Positions 1-6,670 of a DNA stretch of 8,834 nucleotides are shown here, one piece after another. This stretch comes from Chrysiogenia bacterium (GTDB taxonomy: Bacteria > JAGRBM01). The first letter of the stretch is position 1. Every line of letters begins with the position of its first letter. The notes below the pieces were generated by a model that ran no database searches, was not told the origin of the DNA, and was given only the letters and a program-made list of their open reading frames with translations. The stretch lies in the NCBI GenBank assembly GCA_020434085.1, contig JAGRBM010000508.1:1-8834 (forward strand). Reading direction: 5' to 3'. Made by a program: the position numbers and the translations under genes.

Positions 1-1988
1 CGGCACAGGTCCTTGAGCGTGACCGACGACGAGCCCAGCGCGAGGGTCGGGTCGTGGGCGAGCTCGCTCTCGATGCCAAGATCACGCGCGTAGTTGATGG
101 TGTAGTCCACTCCGAGGTCCATGAGGATTTTTACGGGAATGGTGTTGATCGACCGGGTCAGCGCCTCGCGAAGGGTGACTTCGCCCGAGAAGCGATCAAC
201 GTAGTTCTTGGGCTTCCACACTTCGGCGTCGCTGGCACCCTGATAGGTCACCGGCGCGTCGAGGATGGTGGTCGAGGCGGTGTAGCCGTTGGAGAGCGCC
301 TTGGAGAAAATGATCGGCTTGAACGCGCTGCCTGGCTGGCGAAGGGCTTGCACGGCGCGGTTGAACTTGCTGGTGGCGTAGTCGGAGCCGCCGACCATCG
401 CGCGCACGCGGCCGGTGTAGGGCTCGAGCGAGAGCAGGGCGCCCTGCACTTCGGGCACCTGGTAGAGCGAGAGCTCATAGGAATACGCCGGCAGGTAGAG
501 CTCGCCCAGTTGTTCGGCGCCGCGTGCCTGATCGACCGAAATAGAGAGCAGCCGCACCTTCACGATGTCGCCGACCGAGAGCGCCTGCTTGGGATCTTCG
601 ATCTGCGATTTCTTCGGGTTCTCGTTGGGATTGGGCTCTCGCGCCCAGTCCATCTCGGGAAGCAAGATGGTGCCGGTCTGGTTGGCGGCCAGCGTGATCT
701 GCGCGTAGGGGATGTCGTTGTCGCCGGCATTTTCGCCCGCGCGCTTTCCAAAGCCCGTGACCATGGCCTGACGAATCTCCCCGACTTCGAAGACGGGGCC
801 ATCGGTATCGGGATTGTATTCCTCGCGCGCGAGGCGCCTGGCCAGCTCTTCGCTCTCGGTAGCGAGCCACGCCGAGCGCTCGACTTCGTCCTCGATGTGC
901 TCGACCGGGCCGCGATAGCCCTGGCGCTTGTCCATGCGTTCGATGCCCGCGCGGGTGGCGGCCCAGGCGGCCTGCTGGTGCTCGTCGATGAAGCTGGTTA
1001 CCACCGAGAGCTGGCCGCGGAAGAGCTCGTTCTCGCCGAGGATCTTGACGAGTTCCTGGCGCACTTCCTCCATGGCGTAGGCCATGTGGGGCCACTTCTT
1101 CTCGGGTAGCACGCGGTCGTAGGCGAGAATCTTCTCGGCGACCGCCTCGTCGTGGGCTTCCTGCGTGACGTAGCCATTGGCCAGCATCTGATCGAGCACG
1201 TAGCGCCGACGCTTTCCGGCCAGCTCGGGGCTGACGTTGGGGGCGTAGGCCGCCGGGCGCGGGGTGACGCCCGCAATGGTAGCGGCCTCGGCAAGGGTCA
1301 GCTCATCGAGCGTCTTGTGAAAATAGGTCTCGGCCGCGGCGGCAACGCCGTAGGCGCCCGAGCCCAGGTAGATCTGATTGAGGTAGAGCATGAGGATGTC
1401 GTCCTTGGACAGACGCTCCTCGATGCGGCGGGCCAGCAGGGCTTCCTTGATCTTGCGCACGTACTTGCGCTCGGGCGAGAGGAAGAAGCTGCGGGCGACC
1501 TGCTGGGTGATGGTGGAGGCGCCCTGCTTGATGCCGCCGGCCTTCAGGTTCGCAACCGCCGCGCGCAAAATGCCGAAGAAGTCGATCCCGCCGTGGTCGT
1601 AGAAACCTGCGTCCTCGGCGGCGATGAAGGCGTGGCGGATCTGCTCGGGAATCTGGTCGAGCGGCAGGACGACCCGCTGCTCTTTAAAGAACTCCCAGAT
1701 CTTCTTGCCGTTGGCATCGTAGACATGGGTGATGACGTTGGGCCGGTAATCGTCGAGCCGCGTGATCTGGGGCAGCGACTCGCCCAGGTGATCGAGATAG
1801 GAGAACAGGGCGGCGCCGCCCACGGCAGAGAGCAGCAGCGCGGCCAGCAGCGCGCGCTTTGCCGCCCTCTTGAAGCGCGAGGGCGGCCGCGGGGGCTCAC
1901 TGGGGGGCAGCAGAAACTCCTCCTGGGCCGGGGACTCTTCGCCGGTGGCAGGGGTTTCCTCTTCTTCTGGGTTTTCGCTCTCGGACAT
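1..1988 (-). CDS. mrcA: Penicillin-binding protein 1A, class A (partial, 3' end outside window)
   Basis: Bifunctional peptidoglycan synthase: it polymerises lipid II into glycan strands and cross-links them in the periplasm, anchored in the inner membrane. The reading frame is open from ATG at 1988 to the left edge (662 codons). An acidic, proline-rich cytoplasmic tail (residues 1-40) precedes a membrane anchor (about 44-65). The GT51 domain shows EDAGFYDHGGID (125-136, catalytic Glu125), GASTITQQVARSFF (156-169), RKIKEALLARRIE (178-190) and LYLNQIYLGSGAYG (201-214). An OB-like interdomain region lies around 400-500 (SVGDIVKVRLL at 471-481). The transpeptidase domain has S554-x-x-K557 (QPGSAFKP) and S613-I-N615. 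The KTG motif would lie beyond the edge. The start gives the full cytoplasmic tail but has only a weak upstream purine stretch. The divergent neighbour is a CPBP protease gene. Family assignment is secure; the symbol follows usual PBP1A naming. Confidence 0.95.
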   Translation of the reverse strand, partial: MSESENPEEEETPATGEESPAQEEFLLPPSEPPRPPSRFKRAAKRALLAALLLSAVGGAALFSYLDHLGESLPQITRLDDYRPNVITHVYDANGKKIWEFFKEQRVVLPLDQIPEQIRHAFIAAEDAGFYDHGGIDFFGILRAAVANLKAGGIKQGASTITQQVARSFFLSPERKYVRKIKEALLARRIEERLSKDDILMLYLNQIYLGSGAYGVAAAAETYFHKTLDELTLAEAATIAGVTPRPAAYAPNVSPELAGKRRRYVLDQMLANGYVTQEAHDEAVAEKILAYDRVLPEKKWPHMAYAMEEVRQELVKILGENELFRGQLSVVTSFIDEHQQAAWAATRAGIERMDKRQGYRGPVEHIEDEVERSAWLATESEELARRLAREEYNPDTDGPVFEVGEIRQAMVTGFGKRAGENAGDNDIPYAQITLAANQTGTILLPEMDWAREPNPNENPKKSQIEDPKQALSVGDIVKVRLLSISVDQARGAEQLGELYLPAYSYELSLYQVPEVQGALLSLEPYTGRVRAMVGGSDYATSKFNRAVQALRQPGSAFKPIIFSKALSNGYTASTTILDAPVTYQGASDAEVWKPKNYVDRFSGEVTLREALTRSINTIPVKILMDLGVDYTINYARDLGIESELAHDPTLALGSSSVTLKDLC

Positions 1989-2121
1989 GCGGAAATACTG
2001 GCTTTCGCGGGCCTGCGCGCCGGTTTGCCCTCGATGGTGAGTTTGCGGCGGCTGGCTGGCGCCGAGCATAGCCCGCCCCCGGTGGTGATTCCAGCCTCCA
2101 TCGGCTAAGAGCCTGACCGGC
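1989..2121. promoter_or_regulatory. Divergent intergenic region between the PBP1A and CPBP protease genes
   Basis: These 133 bases separate two divergent starts and must hold both 5' regions unless either gene is read from further away. The stretch is GC-rich and I find no convincing -35/-10 pair on either strand. The only ribosome-binding candidate on the plus strand is AAGAG (2107-2111), 10 bases before the ATG at 2122. This is a positional inference, not a recognised element. Confidence 0.3.
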
Positions 2122-2883
2122 ATGAGCGAGCAGGATTCAGAGCAAACAGGGCCCGAAGAGGCGCAAAATCCCGACGCGGAAGAGGGCGCGCCCGAGCAGC
2201 CCAAGCCCCCGCGGCGCCAGCTCCTGGTGGCGGAGGTGGTCCTGTCTTTCGGGACGATCCTCGCGCTTTCCATGGTGCCCGAGTTCTCCATCGGCTCGGG
2301 CAGCGTGCGGCTCGATCACCCACTCGTGCTCACGGCGGCGCTCATCTACCTGCCCTTCGTGCCCTACGCGCAGCGGCGCATCTCGCTTTCCGAAATGGGT
2401 CTTGGCTCGGGCAAGTTCGCGAGGAGCGTGAAGTTTGCCGCCATCACGGGTCTCATCATCTTCCCGCTCTTCCTGCTGATCTGGTACCTCGCCGGCGGGC
2501 TGGCGCTGGGACTCCCCGCGCCGCGCCCGATCACGAGCGAGTTCCCCTACGGCGCCTACGCCTGGGCCGACCTGGTCGCCCGCCAGTTCCTGGGCGCCGC
2601 GATTCCAGAAGAGTGGTTTTTCCGCGGCTATCTCCAGCGGCGGCTTCAGCAGCTCTTCCCCCGCAGGTTCGGCACCGGCCGGTGGAGCATCTCGGCCGCC
2701 GCCCTGCTCACCGCCTGGCTCTTCGGCCTCGCCCACGCCGCAAGATACGGCAACATCCTGAGAATGAACGTCTTCCTCCCCGGCATCCTCTTCGGCTGGG
2801 CCAGAGAACGCAGCGACCACCTCGCCGCCCCGATCCTGCTTCACGCAGCGTCGAATCTGGTGCTGATGGCGTTTGTGGGGTGA
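2122..2883 (+). CDS. CPBP family (CAAX/Abi-type) intramembrane glutamic protease
   Basis: Predicted multi-pass inner-membrane endopeptidase of the CPBP family (Rce1/Abi-like), 253 residues, a usual length. The first 30 residues are acidic and proline-rich and should be cytoplasmic. Hydrophobic segments follow at about 33-52, 67-82, 105-130, 191-205, 214-226 and 234-252. Motif 1 is E163-E164-WFF-R168 within PEEWFFRGYLQ, motif 2 is FGLAH with H205, and motif 3 is H241-AAS-N245. These residues form the proposed glutamate/histidine active site, so the enzyme looks intact. Family roles include CAAX processing, bacteriocin self-immunity and, in myxobacteria, myxosortase cleavage of C-terminal sorting tails. 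The EEWFFRGYLQ form is compatible with a sorting-type protease, but no matching tail is visible in this window, so the substrate is unknown. The weak AAGAG site supports the ATG start. The stop lies only about 20 bases before the Rhs fragment. Confidence 0.9.
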   Translation: MSEQDSEQTGPEEAQNPDAEEGAPEQPKPPRRQLLVAEVVLSFGTILALSMVPEFSIGSGSVRLDHPLVLTAALIYLPFVPYAQRRISLSEMGLGSGKFARSVKFAAITGLIIFPLFLLIWYLAGGLALGLPAPRPITSEFPYGAYAWADLVARQFLGAAIPEEWFFRGYLQRRLQQLFPRRFGTGRWSISAAALLTAWLFGLAHAARYGNILRMNVFLPGILFGWARERSDHLAAPILLHAASNLVLMAFVG

Positions 2884-2907
2884 GGGTAGAGCCGCCCGGT
2901 CCGCGGC

Positions 2908-4140
2908 GTGGGACGCAGCATCCTGGCCAACATCACGCCGGGCGGCACCCGCCACATCCACGAGGATCGTCTCAATTCCGTCGTCGCCGAAACGGGCGAT
3001 GCCGGCACCGTGCTGCACGCGCTCACCTACGATCCCCACGGCAAGACCCGCAACGAGAGCGGCACGAGCGGCCTCGAGCTCACCTTCACCGGGCACCTGC
3101 GGGACATCGACACCGGCCTCTACTACATGAAGGCCCGCTGGTACGATCCCGAACTGGGCATCTTCCTCAGCGAAGACCCGCAGAGCTACAACCCGGCCGA
3201 TCCGTTTACGTATTCGGAATACGTATATGCGAATCTCAATCCGCTGACGTATATCGATCCGTTTGGATGGGCGGGCTGCGATCCGGACAAGCCGGGATGC
3301 GAAGATGGCAAGATCGTCGATTTTGACGCGTTTCTTGAGAACTATCCTGTCGGTGATCCTGCACTTAAAGAACAGCAGGGAGAAGAAGCTGAAGACAATG
3401 GCGGAATTTTCTCTGCAGTTCGAACGAAACTCAACGGGTTGAAGAATCGGTACAAAGCGAAATTTGAGGAACTTTATGATGATTATGTCGAGCGTTCGCC
3501 AGAGGGTAAGCAAAAGCGAATTGCTGAATCCCAACGGAAGATGGGGGAGATTCAAGAATCTGGTGGCATCGCAGGAGATCTCATAGCAACCACTTGTGAG
3601 GCACTAGGACCCTGCGATGAAGAAGAGGCGGACGCGATTCGTCGCCAGAGTTCCAAGCCGATTACAAGAGAGAATATTGAAGAGGCCTACTCAGATACTG
3701 GTGAAATCCTCGAAGCTGGTGGAAAAGGCGTAGTCTTCAGCCTGATCGGGAAATTTGTAGCTGGTCGCAAGGCCAAGAAAGCTGGCAGGCTTGCGGAACT
3801 TGGTAAAATTAGGCAGGCATACGATGATGAAGTTAAAGCACTCGGAGGATTGGGTGATAGCATGCGTGCTGCGGGGGAGGGAGTGGAACAGGTCGCCCGA
3901 ACTCTCCATTCCTTGCGTAGGGAAATTGGCAAAAAATATAAGAGCGCAACCCCGTTGGGCACACGATTGAAAATCTACGCAAGAAATATCTTACCGAAGC
4001 GACTTGGGGGGCAAGGATATGACAGCATTTATGGGCCATCGATTGGGTGGCTTCGCAAGCATGGTAAGACATGGGAAGAAATCATTGAAACAGCGGCAAG
4101 GCCGAATAGGAAGATCAGTGCAGCCCTGGGCGTAAAATGA
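2908..4140 (+). CDS. Orphan Rhs C-terminal core with variable toxin-like tip
   Basis: This looks like the 3' end of an Rhs/YD-repeat polymorphic toxin gene, 410 residues from a GTG with no clear ribosome site. An in-frame TAG at 2887-2889 blocks any longer reading. Residues 16-121 are the Rhs core: HIHEDRLNSVVAETG, then LTYDPHGKTR, then TGLYYMKARWYDPELGIFLSEDP, closing with NPLTYIDPFGW at 111-121. After that comes a unique tip with no family I recognise. It has cysteines at 124 and 131 (C-x6-C) and at 230 and 236 (C-x5-C), a charged helical stretch (about 150-215), a Gly-rich hydrophobic patch (GGKGVVFSLIGKFVAG, 271-286) and a basic C-terminus (about 335-365 and 380-410). In Rhs systems the tip is the secreted toxin. 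A nucleic-acid target would fit the basic end, but that is inference. The thousands of bases of YD repeats and the secretion N-terminus are missing, so this is a displaced cassette or a donor for recombination. The ATGA overlap with the next gene supports a toxin/immunity pair. Confidence 0.8.
   Translation: MGRSILANITPGGTRHIHEDRLNSVVAETGDAGTVLHALTYDPHGKTRNESGTSGLELTFTGHLRDIDTGLYYMKARWYDPELGIFLSEDPQSYNPADPFTYSEYVYANLNPLTYIDPFGWAGCDPDKPGCEDGKIVDFDAFLENYPVGDPALKEQQGEEAEDNGGIFSAVRTKLNGLKNRYKAKFEELYDDYVERSPEGKQKRIAESQRKMGEIQESGGIAGDLIATTCEALGPCDEEEADAIRRQSSKPITRENIEEAYSDTGEILEAGGKGVVFSLIGKFVAGRKAKKAGRLAELGKIRQAYDDEVKALGGLGDSMRAAGEGVEQVARTLHSLRREIGKKYKSATPLGTRLKIYARNILPKRLGGQGYDSIYGPSIGWLRKHGKTWEEIIETAARPNRKISAALGVK
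3208..3224. repeat. 17-bp perfect inverted repeat at the Rhs core/tip boundary
   Basis: The sequence reads ACGTATTC, a central G, then GAATACGT, an 8-bp perfect inverted repeat inside the codons for TYSEYV. It sits where base composition changes from GC-rich (43 of 60 bases G or C at 3061-3120) to AT-rich (24 of 60 at 3421-3480). The 10-mer CGATCCGTTT occurs on both sides (3198-3207 and 3255-3264), partly because both copies encode DPF. ACGTATAT also occurs twice (3221-3228 and 3247-3254). Confidence 0.6.
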
Positions 4141-4607
4141 GTCGAACGAAGCGAAATGTTGTTTGGATGGCAAGGCCTGACGGGAGAGCAAAGTTCCTTC
4201 GACTGGACCTGCTTACTGGAGAGTTAAAGGAGCAGTTCACTCTTATCGATCCAAAGCCCATTCGAGGTGAATACTTTAAGCATGATGGGCATTTCGCAAT
4301 GTATTATGCGACACGGGAGGGGATTGTGTTCCGGTGTAACGGATTGGTTCTCCCACTTACGCGTGATCTGTCGAGTGTGCTCGAAGTGGTAGATGGTGTG
4401 CAGAAGTTCACTCTGCACCGAAATGGTGAAGTAGTCTATCAGTGTGAATTGGCTATCGGGGGCAATTCATCCTTTTGGGATCGCGTCATTGAGTTTGATT
4501 TTAGCTTTGATCCGACGTTCAGTTTTTTTGACGACCTGCACTATCTCATTCAGCACCCTGAACAGTGGGCGGAGAAGGCCGAGCTGTTATTGTGCGATAA
4601 TCGATAG
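4137..4607 (+). CDS. Candidate immunity protein for the Rhs tip (unknown family)
   Basis: A 156-residue soluble protein with no signal peptide and no membrane segment, in no family I recognise. Its ATG overlaps the stop of the Rhs tip gene (ATGA, 4137-4140), a classic arrangement for translational coupling. A small gene directly behind an Rhs tip is usually the cognate immunity protein, which binds and blocks the toxin in the cytoplasm; that role here is inferred from position. The sequence looks beta-rich in the first two thirds (alternating hydrophobic stretches from NVVWMARP to EVVYQCELAIGG) and ends in an aromatic, acidic segment (EFDFSFDPTFSFFDDLHYL, about 123-141) and a short helix. The acidic patch could pair with the basic end of the tip. 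Base composition is low in GC like the tip, so the two were probably acquired together. It could instead be an unrelated cassette gene. Confidence 0.65.
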   Translation: MSRTKRNVVWMARPDGRAKFLRLDLLTGELKEQFTLIDPKPIRGEYFKHDGHFAMYYATREGIVFRCNGLVLPLTRDLSSVLEVVDGVQKFTLHRNGEVVYQCELAIGGNSSFWDRVIEFDFSFDPTFSFFDDLHYLIQHPEQWAEKAELLLCDNR

Positions 4608-4621
4608 TGTAAACACAGTTC

Positions 4622-4649
4622 TTGGGAGCAAAGCGCCCGGTTGCCCCAA
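4622..4649 (+). terminator. Hairpin after the candidate immunity gene, possible terminator
   Basis: TTGGG-A-GCAA pairs with TTGC-CCCAA, giving a 9-bp stem with one bulged A and a 9-base loop, starting 14 bases after the stop codon at 4607. No T-run follows (AATGAAACG), so it is not a standard Rho-independent terminator. It may protect the 3' end or act with Rho. Confidence 0.3.
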
Positions 4650-4703
4650 AATGAAACGCCAACCTAATAGTCCGCCACCGAGGCCATGCCATACTTCACC
4701 GCC

Positions 4704-5132
4704 ATGAAATTAACTATAACAACACTTTCAATCTTGTTTCTCCTCACCGCTTGTACCGGCACCGGCAACACCACCAAGCCCGCGCAGGCGGGCAAGCCCG
4801 TGATCACCGTCTCCCAGGCCGACATCGACCTGCACCTCCAGAAGAAGTCGCCGCAGTTGCGGCCGCGTTACGGGGTTCCAGGGGGCAGGGCGGATCTCGA
4901 GCGCGAGGTAAGCGAGCGGCGGCTGCTGGCGGTGCTGGCAAAGGACGAGGGGCTGGAGAAGGACCCGGCGCTGGCCCGGCGGATGGAGGATTTCCTCATC
5001 GAGCGCCTGATGGACGTCGAGGTCGAAAAGCGCTTTACCGAGGAGATCGCCGCCTCGCTCTACGAGCAGTTCCATGAGCGTTTCGTGACCGAGCGGTTGC
5101 ACCTGCGCCAGATTCCGCTCCTCCCCATGTAA
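4704..5132 (+). CDS. Truncated parvulin-type isomerase (SurA/PpiC N-terminal) lipoprotein
   Basis: Likely remnant of a periplasmic, lipid-anchored peptidyl-prolyl isomerase/chaperone, 142 residues from ATG 4704. A lipoprotein signal peptide is clear: MKLTITTLSILFLL followed by lipobox L14-T15-A16-C17. After a short linker comes a SurA/PpiC N-terminal helical domain: VSQADIDLHL, RPRYGVPGGRADLEREV, RRLLAVLAKDEGLEKDPALARR, then the FLIERLMDVEVEKRF helix. In this family the next segment ('...RVRARHIL...') opens the rotamase domain. Here the protein reads ERLHLRQIPLLPM and stops, so the catalytic domain is absent, and repeat DNA begins 8 bases later. It is therefore probably a broken gene, though an isolated chaperone domain is possible. 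An in-frame ATG at 4686 is an alternative start; I prefer 4704 because it begins the signal peptide directly. GAGG at 4680-4683 is badly spaced for both. The signal-peptide codons are AT-rich and the rest GC-rich. Confidence 0.7.
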   Translation: MKLTITTLSILFLLTACTGTGNTTKPAQAGKPVITVSQADIDLHLQKKSPQLRPRYGVPGGRADLEREVSERRLLAVLAKDEGLEKDPALARRMEDFLIERLMDVEVEKRFTEEIAASLYEQFHERFVTERLHLRQIPLLPM

Positions 5133-5140
5133 ATTCTGCG

Positions 5141-5186
5141 GTCCATTTCGGGTCATTTCGGTCCATCGTGGGCCATCATGGGTCAC
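5141..5186. repeat. Degenerate 10-bp tandem repeat (about 4.6 copies)
   Basis: Units in register are GTCCATTTCG, GGTCATTTCG, GTCCATCGTG, GGCCATCATG and GGTCAC. Each is built around (G)G[TG][CT]CAT. A related GGGTCATTGGGCC lies further on at 5230-5242. The array begins directly after the truncated isomerase gene and is non-coding in any supported frame. Confidence 0.6.
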
Positions 5187-5250
5187 GCCCCTTGCGTGAT
5201 TTTCTTTCTTCCCCATACTGAAAAAGAGAGGGTCATTGGGCCCGACTGTG

Positions 5251-5366
5251 TTGCGCTCCCCCGCCGCCGGGGGAGCTGGCCGGGCAAGGCCCGGACTGTG
5301 GGGGCAGTGATGTACCAGCCCCCTCTGCCCTGCGGGCATCTCCCCCGACAGCGGGGGAGAGCTGAT
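5251..5366. repeat. Compound palindromic intergenic element (REP/RIME-like)
   Basis: Two arms in opposite orientation each carry the same ordered parts. Left arm: a 9-bp stem GCTCCCCCG/CGGGGGAGC (5255-5263 with 5268-5276), then CCGGGC/GCCCGG (5280-5285 with 5289-5294), then GGGGGC (5300-5305). Right arm, read backwards: TCTCCCCCG/CGGGGGAGA (5340-5348 with 5353-5361), TGCCC/GGGCA (5327-5331 with 5334-5338), and GCCCCC (5318-5323) that pairs with the left GGGGGC. The whole would fold as a branched cloverleaf in DNA or RNA. The architecture resembles multicopy palindromic intergenic elements of the RIME/REP kind known in other proteobacteria. Copy number here cannot be seen from one window. Confidence 0.7.
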
Positions 5367-5371
5367 GTGGG

Positions 5372-5386
5372 GCGCGCTTTGCGCGC
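5372..5386. repeat. Short GC hairpin GCGCGC-TTT-GCGCGC
   Basis: A 6-bp perfect inverted repeat with a 3-base loop directly follows the compound palindrome and may be part of the same element. It has no flanking T-run, so a terminator role is not supported. Confidence 0.45.
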
Positions 5387-5454
5387 ATTTCCATAGCGAG
5401 GACGCGGTCCGTTGGTAATTCTTGCCCGCGCGTCTTCGATGGCCCGAACGTGGA

Positions 5455-5524
5455 CATGGCTAGCCATGCCCCTGCCCGCCGGTGGGGGTTTGGCTCGCCA
5501 AACCCATGTGCGGAGCCCACCGGC
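5455..5524. repeat. Second palindromic cluster with nested stems
   Basis: It starts with a perfect 14-bp palindrome CATGGCTAGCCATG (5455-5468). An outer stem GCCGGTGGG (5478-5486) pairs with CCCACCGGC (5516-5524). It encloses an inner stem GGGTTTGG (5486-5493) with CCAAACCC (5498-5505) around loop CTCG; G5486 is shared by both stems, so one base pair is lost when both form. The block is non-coding and looks like a second, different repeat family inserted beside the first. Confidence 0.6.
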
Positions 5525-5656
5525 AGAATCCACTGTTCGGAACGGTCTTCGTCCGCCCGAAAGGAGAACCGGAAGAAAAATTTTTGGAAAATGTAAACAT
5601 GAGCACGCGGATGCTGGAGCGGGCGGGCGTGTTTGTGTGGGGCTGCTTCTACGCCA

Positions 5657-5714
5657 GTGCCCGGAGCGCGCTCTGGGCACGGTTCCGGGTCCGGCGGCCG
5701 GTGGGGGGACCGGC
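5657..5714. repeat. Two inverted repeats downstream of the lipoprotein operon
   Basis: The 24-base element at 5657-5680 starts GTGCCC and ends GGGCAC, pairing along its full length apart from one G-T. Close by, GCCGGT (5697-5702) pairs with ACCGGC (5709-5714) around six Gs. Both lie just past the stop of the minus-strand lipoprotein gene at 5757. On that strand neither is followed by a U-run, so they could stabilise the operon's 3' end or be further repeat debris rather than intrinsic terminators. Confidence 0.45.
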
Positions 5715-5756
5715 ATTTGGCTGGGGCCGCATCAGCGTGCGACCGTACTGGGCGGG

Positions 5757-6647
5757 TTAGTTGTCGGCGCCTTCATCCTCGTTTCCGTCGTCACTGCCGT
5801 CATCGCTGCCCTCGTCATGATGGTCATCGTCGAGTTCGGCGGAACCCTTGATGGCTTCCTTGAGGGTGTCTTCCAGGTTCTGGCAGTCGCCGGTCGCGTC
5901 GGAGATCATCAGGTGATTGTCCACGACCTGCAGGTCGCCGTTGGTGATGCAGCTCGTGATGGGCAGGGCGCTGAACCAGCTCGCCACGTCGAGGCTGAGG
6001 ATGAGGTCGTCAGCAGCGAGGCTGTCGATGGTCGCGCCGGCGACGTTGGCGAACTCGGCTTCCTCGCTGAACTTGAGGAGCATCTCGAAGGTCTTCTCGG
6101 TCTCACCGGCGTCATTGGGGTCGAACTTGAAGGTGCCCGAGAGATAGATCGTGTGGCCGGCAAGGGGATCTTCGGCAGGGACGAGACCGTCTTCGACCTC
6201 GGCTTCCTCGAACTTGACCGCGACGTGGCTATAAGTGCCCGAGGGAAGTCCCACTGCAGAGATGTCGGGGGTGGAGGTGCCCGCGATCAGGTCCAGTACG
6301 AACGGGCCCTTGATGGCGAAGCTGTCGTCGACCGATTCGCAGGTGAGCAATTCGCTCGCGATGTCGTCCTCGGAGTCTTCGCACTCCATGCCTTCGGGCA
6401 GTTCGATCTCGACGTCCTTGACGCTGGCGCGCGCGGTGTCCATCACGAAGACCGTTCCGTCCTGGTCGGCCATGGCAAGGCCTGCGGGTACGGGGTCGGT
6501 GGCCTTGGCCGAGGCAGTTGCCGCCGCCGAGGAGGTCGCCTGGATGCGCACGCCGGAGACCACGTCGACTCCTGTTGCGCTGCCGGAGCCTCCGCCGCAG
6601 GCGGCCAGCAGTGCGGCCGTGAATAGGGTTGCTGATAGTTTCTTCAT
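5757..6647 (-). CDS. Acidic lipoprotein, paralogue of the upstream lipoprotein (family unknown)
   Basis: A 296-residue predicted lipoprotein. ATG 6647 is chosen over an upstream in-frame ATG because AAGGAG (6655-6660) sits 7 bases before it. The signal peptide MKKLSATLFTAALLAAC has lipobox L14-A15-A16-C17 with Gly at +2, so outer-membrane sorting is plausible. The mature part aligns along its whole length with the gene at 6698-7528. Shared blocks are (D)ARASV-(KD)-VEIELP, a C...(L)TCES pair, G-PFVLDL, LPSGTYSHVAVKFE, DPL, GTFKFD, TFEMLLKFSEE, LDVASWFSALPIT, GDLQVVDNHLMISD and LKEAIKGSAEL. Four cysteines are conserved between the two and may form disulfides. The C-terminus is a run of Asp, Glu, Gly and Ser with HH, possibly metal-binding or just a flexible tail. 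I do not recognise a named domain. It is the last gene of the operon headed by the TIGR02147-like gene. Confidence 0.85.
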   Translation of the reverse strand: MKKLSATLFTAALLAACGGGSGSATGVDVVSGVRIQATSSAAATASAKATDPVPAGLAMADQDGTVFVMDTARASVKDVEIELPEGMECEDSEDDIASELLTCESVDDSFAIKGPFVLDLIAGTSTPDISAVGLPSGTYSHVAVKFEEAEVEDGLVPAEDPLAGHTIYLSGTFKFDPNDAGETEKTFEMLLKFSEEAEFANVAGATIDSLAADDLILSLDVASWFSALPITSCITNGDLQVVDNHLMISDATGDCQNLEDTLKEAIKGSAELDDDHHDEGSDDGSDDGNEDEGADN

Positions 6648-6670
6648 CTTCTTTCTCCTTGTTTCCTTCT

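Noticed and set aside
54-2108. Long plus-strand open frames (54-1109 and 1152-2108)
   Set aside because: They lie antisense to the PBP1A gene, whose motifs are unmistakable. They are low-complexity Gly/Ala/Arg/Val shadows typical of GC-rich DNA.
2122-2883. CPBP protease as the immunity factor for the Rhs tip
   Set aside because: It lies upstream with normal GC content, while the AT-rich gene coupled by ATGA downstream is a much better candidate.
2137-3555. Minus-strand 472-residue open frame
   Set aside because: It is antisense to both the CPBP protease and the Rhs core, and its composition is Glu/Arg/Gly-rich shadow with no domain.
5133-5756. CRISPR array
   Set aside because: The repeats are 10-bp contiguous units or single palindromes; there are no equal spacers between identical repeats and no cas genes.
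5599-5760. Possible small gene starting ATG 5599
   Set aside because: AAAGGAG lies too far upstream (about 20 bases). The product is Arg/Trp/Gly-rich and overlaps two inverted repeats and the stop of the lipoprotein gene. It has no support beyond being open.
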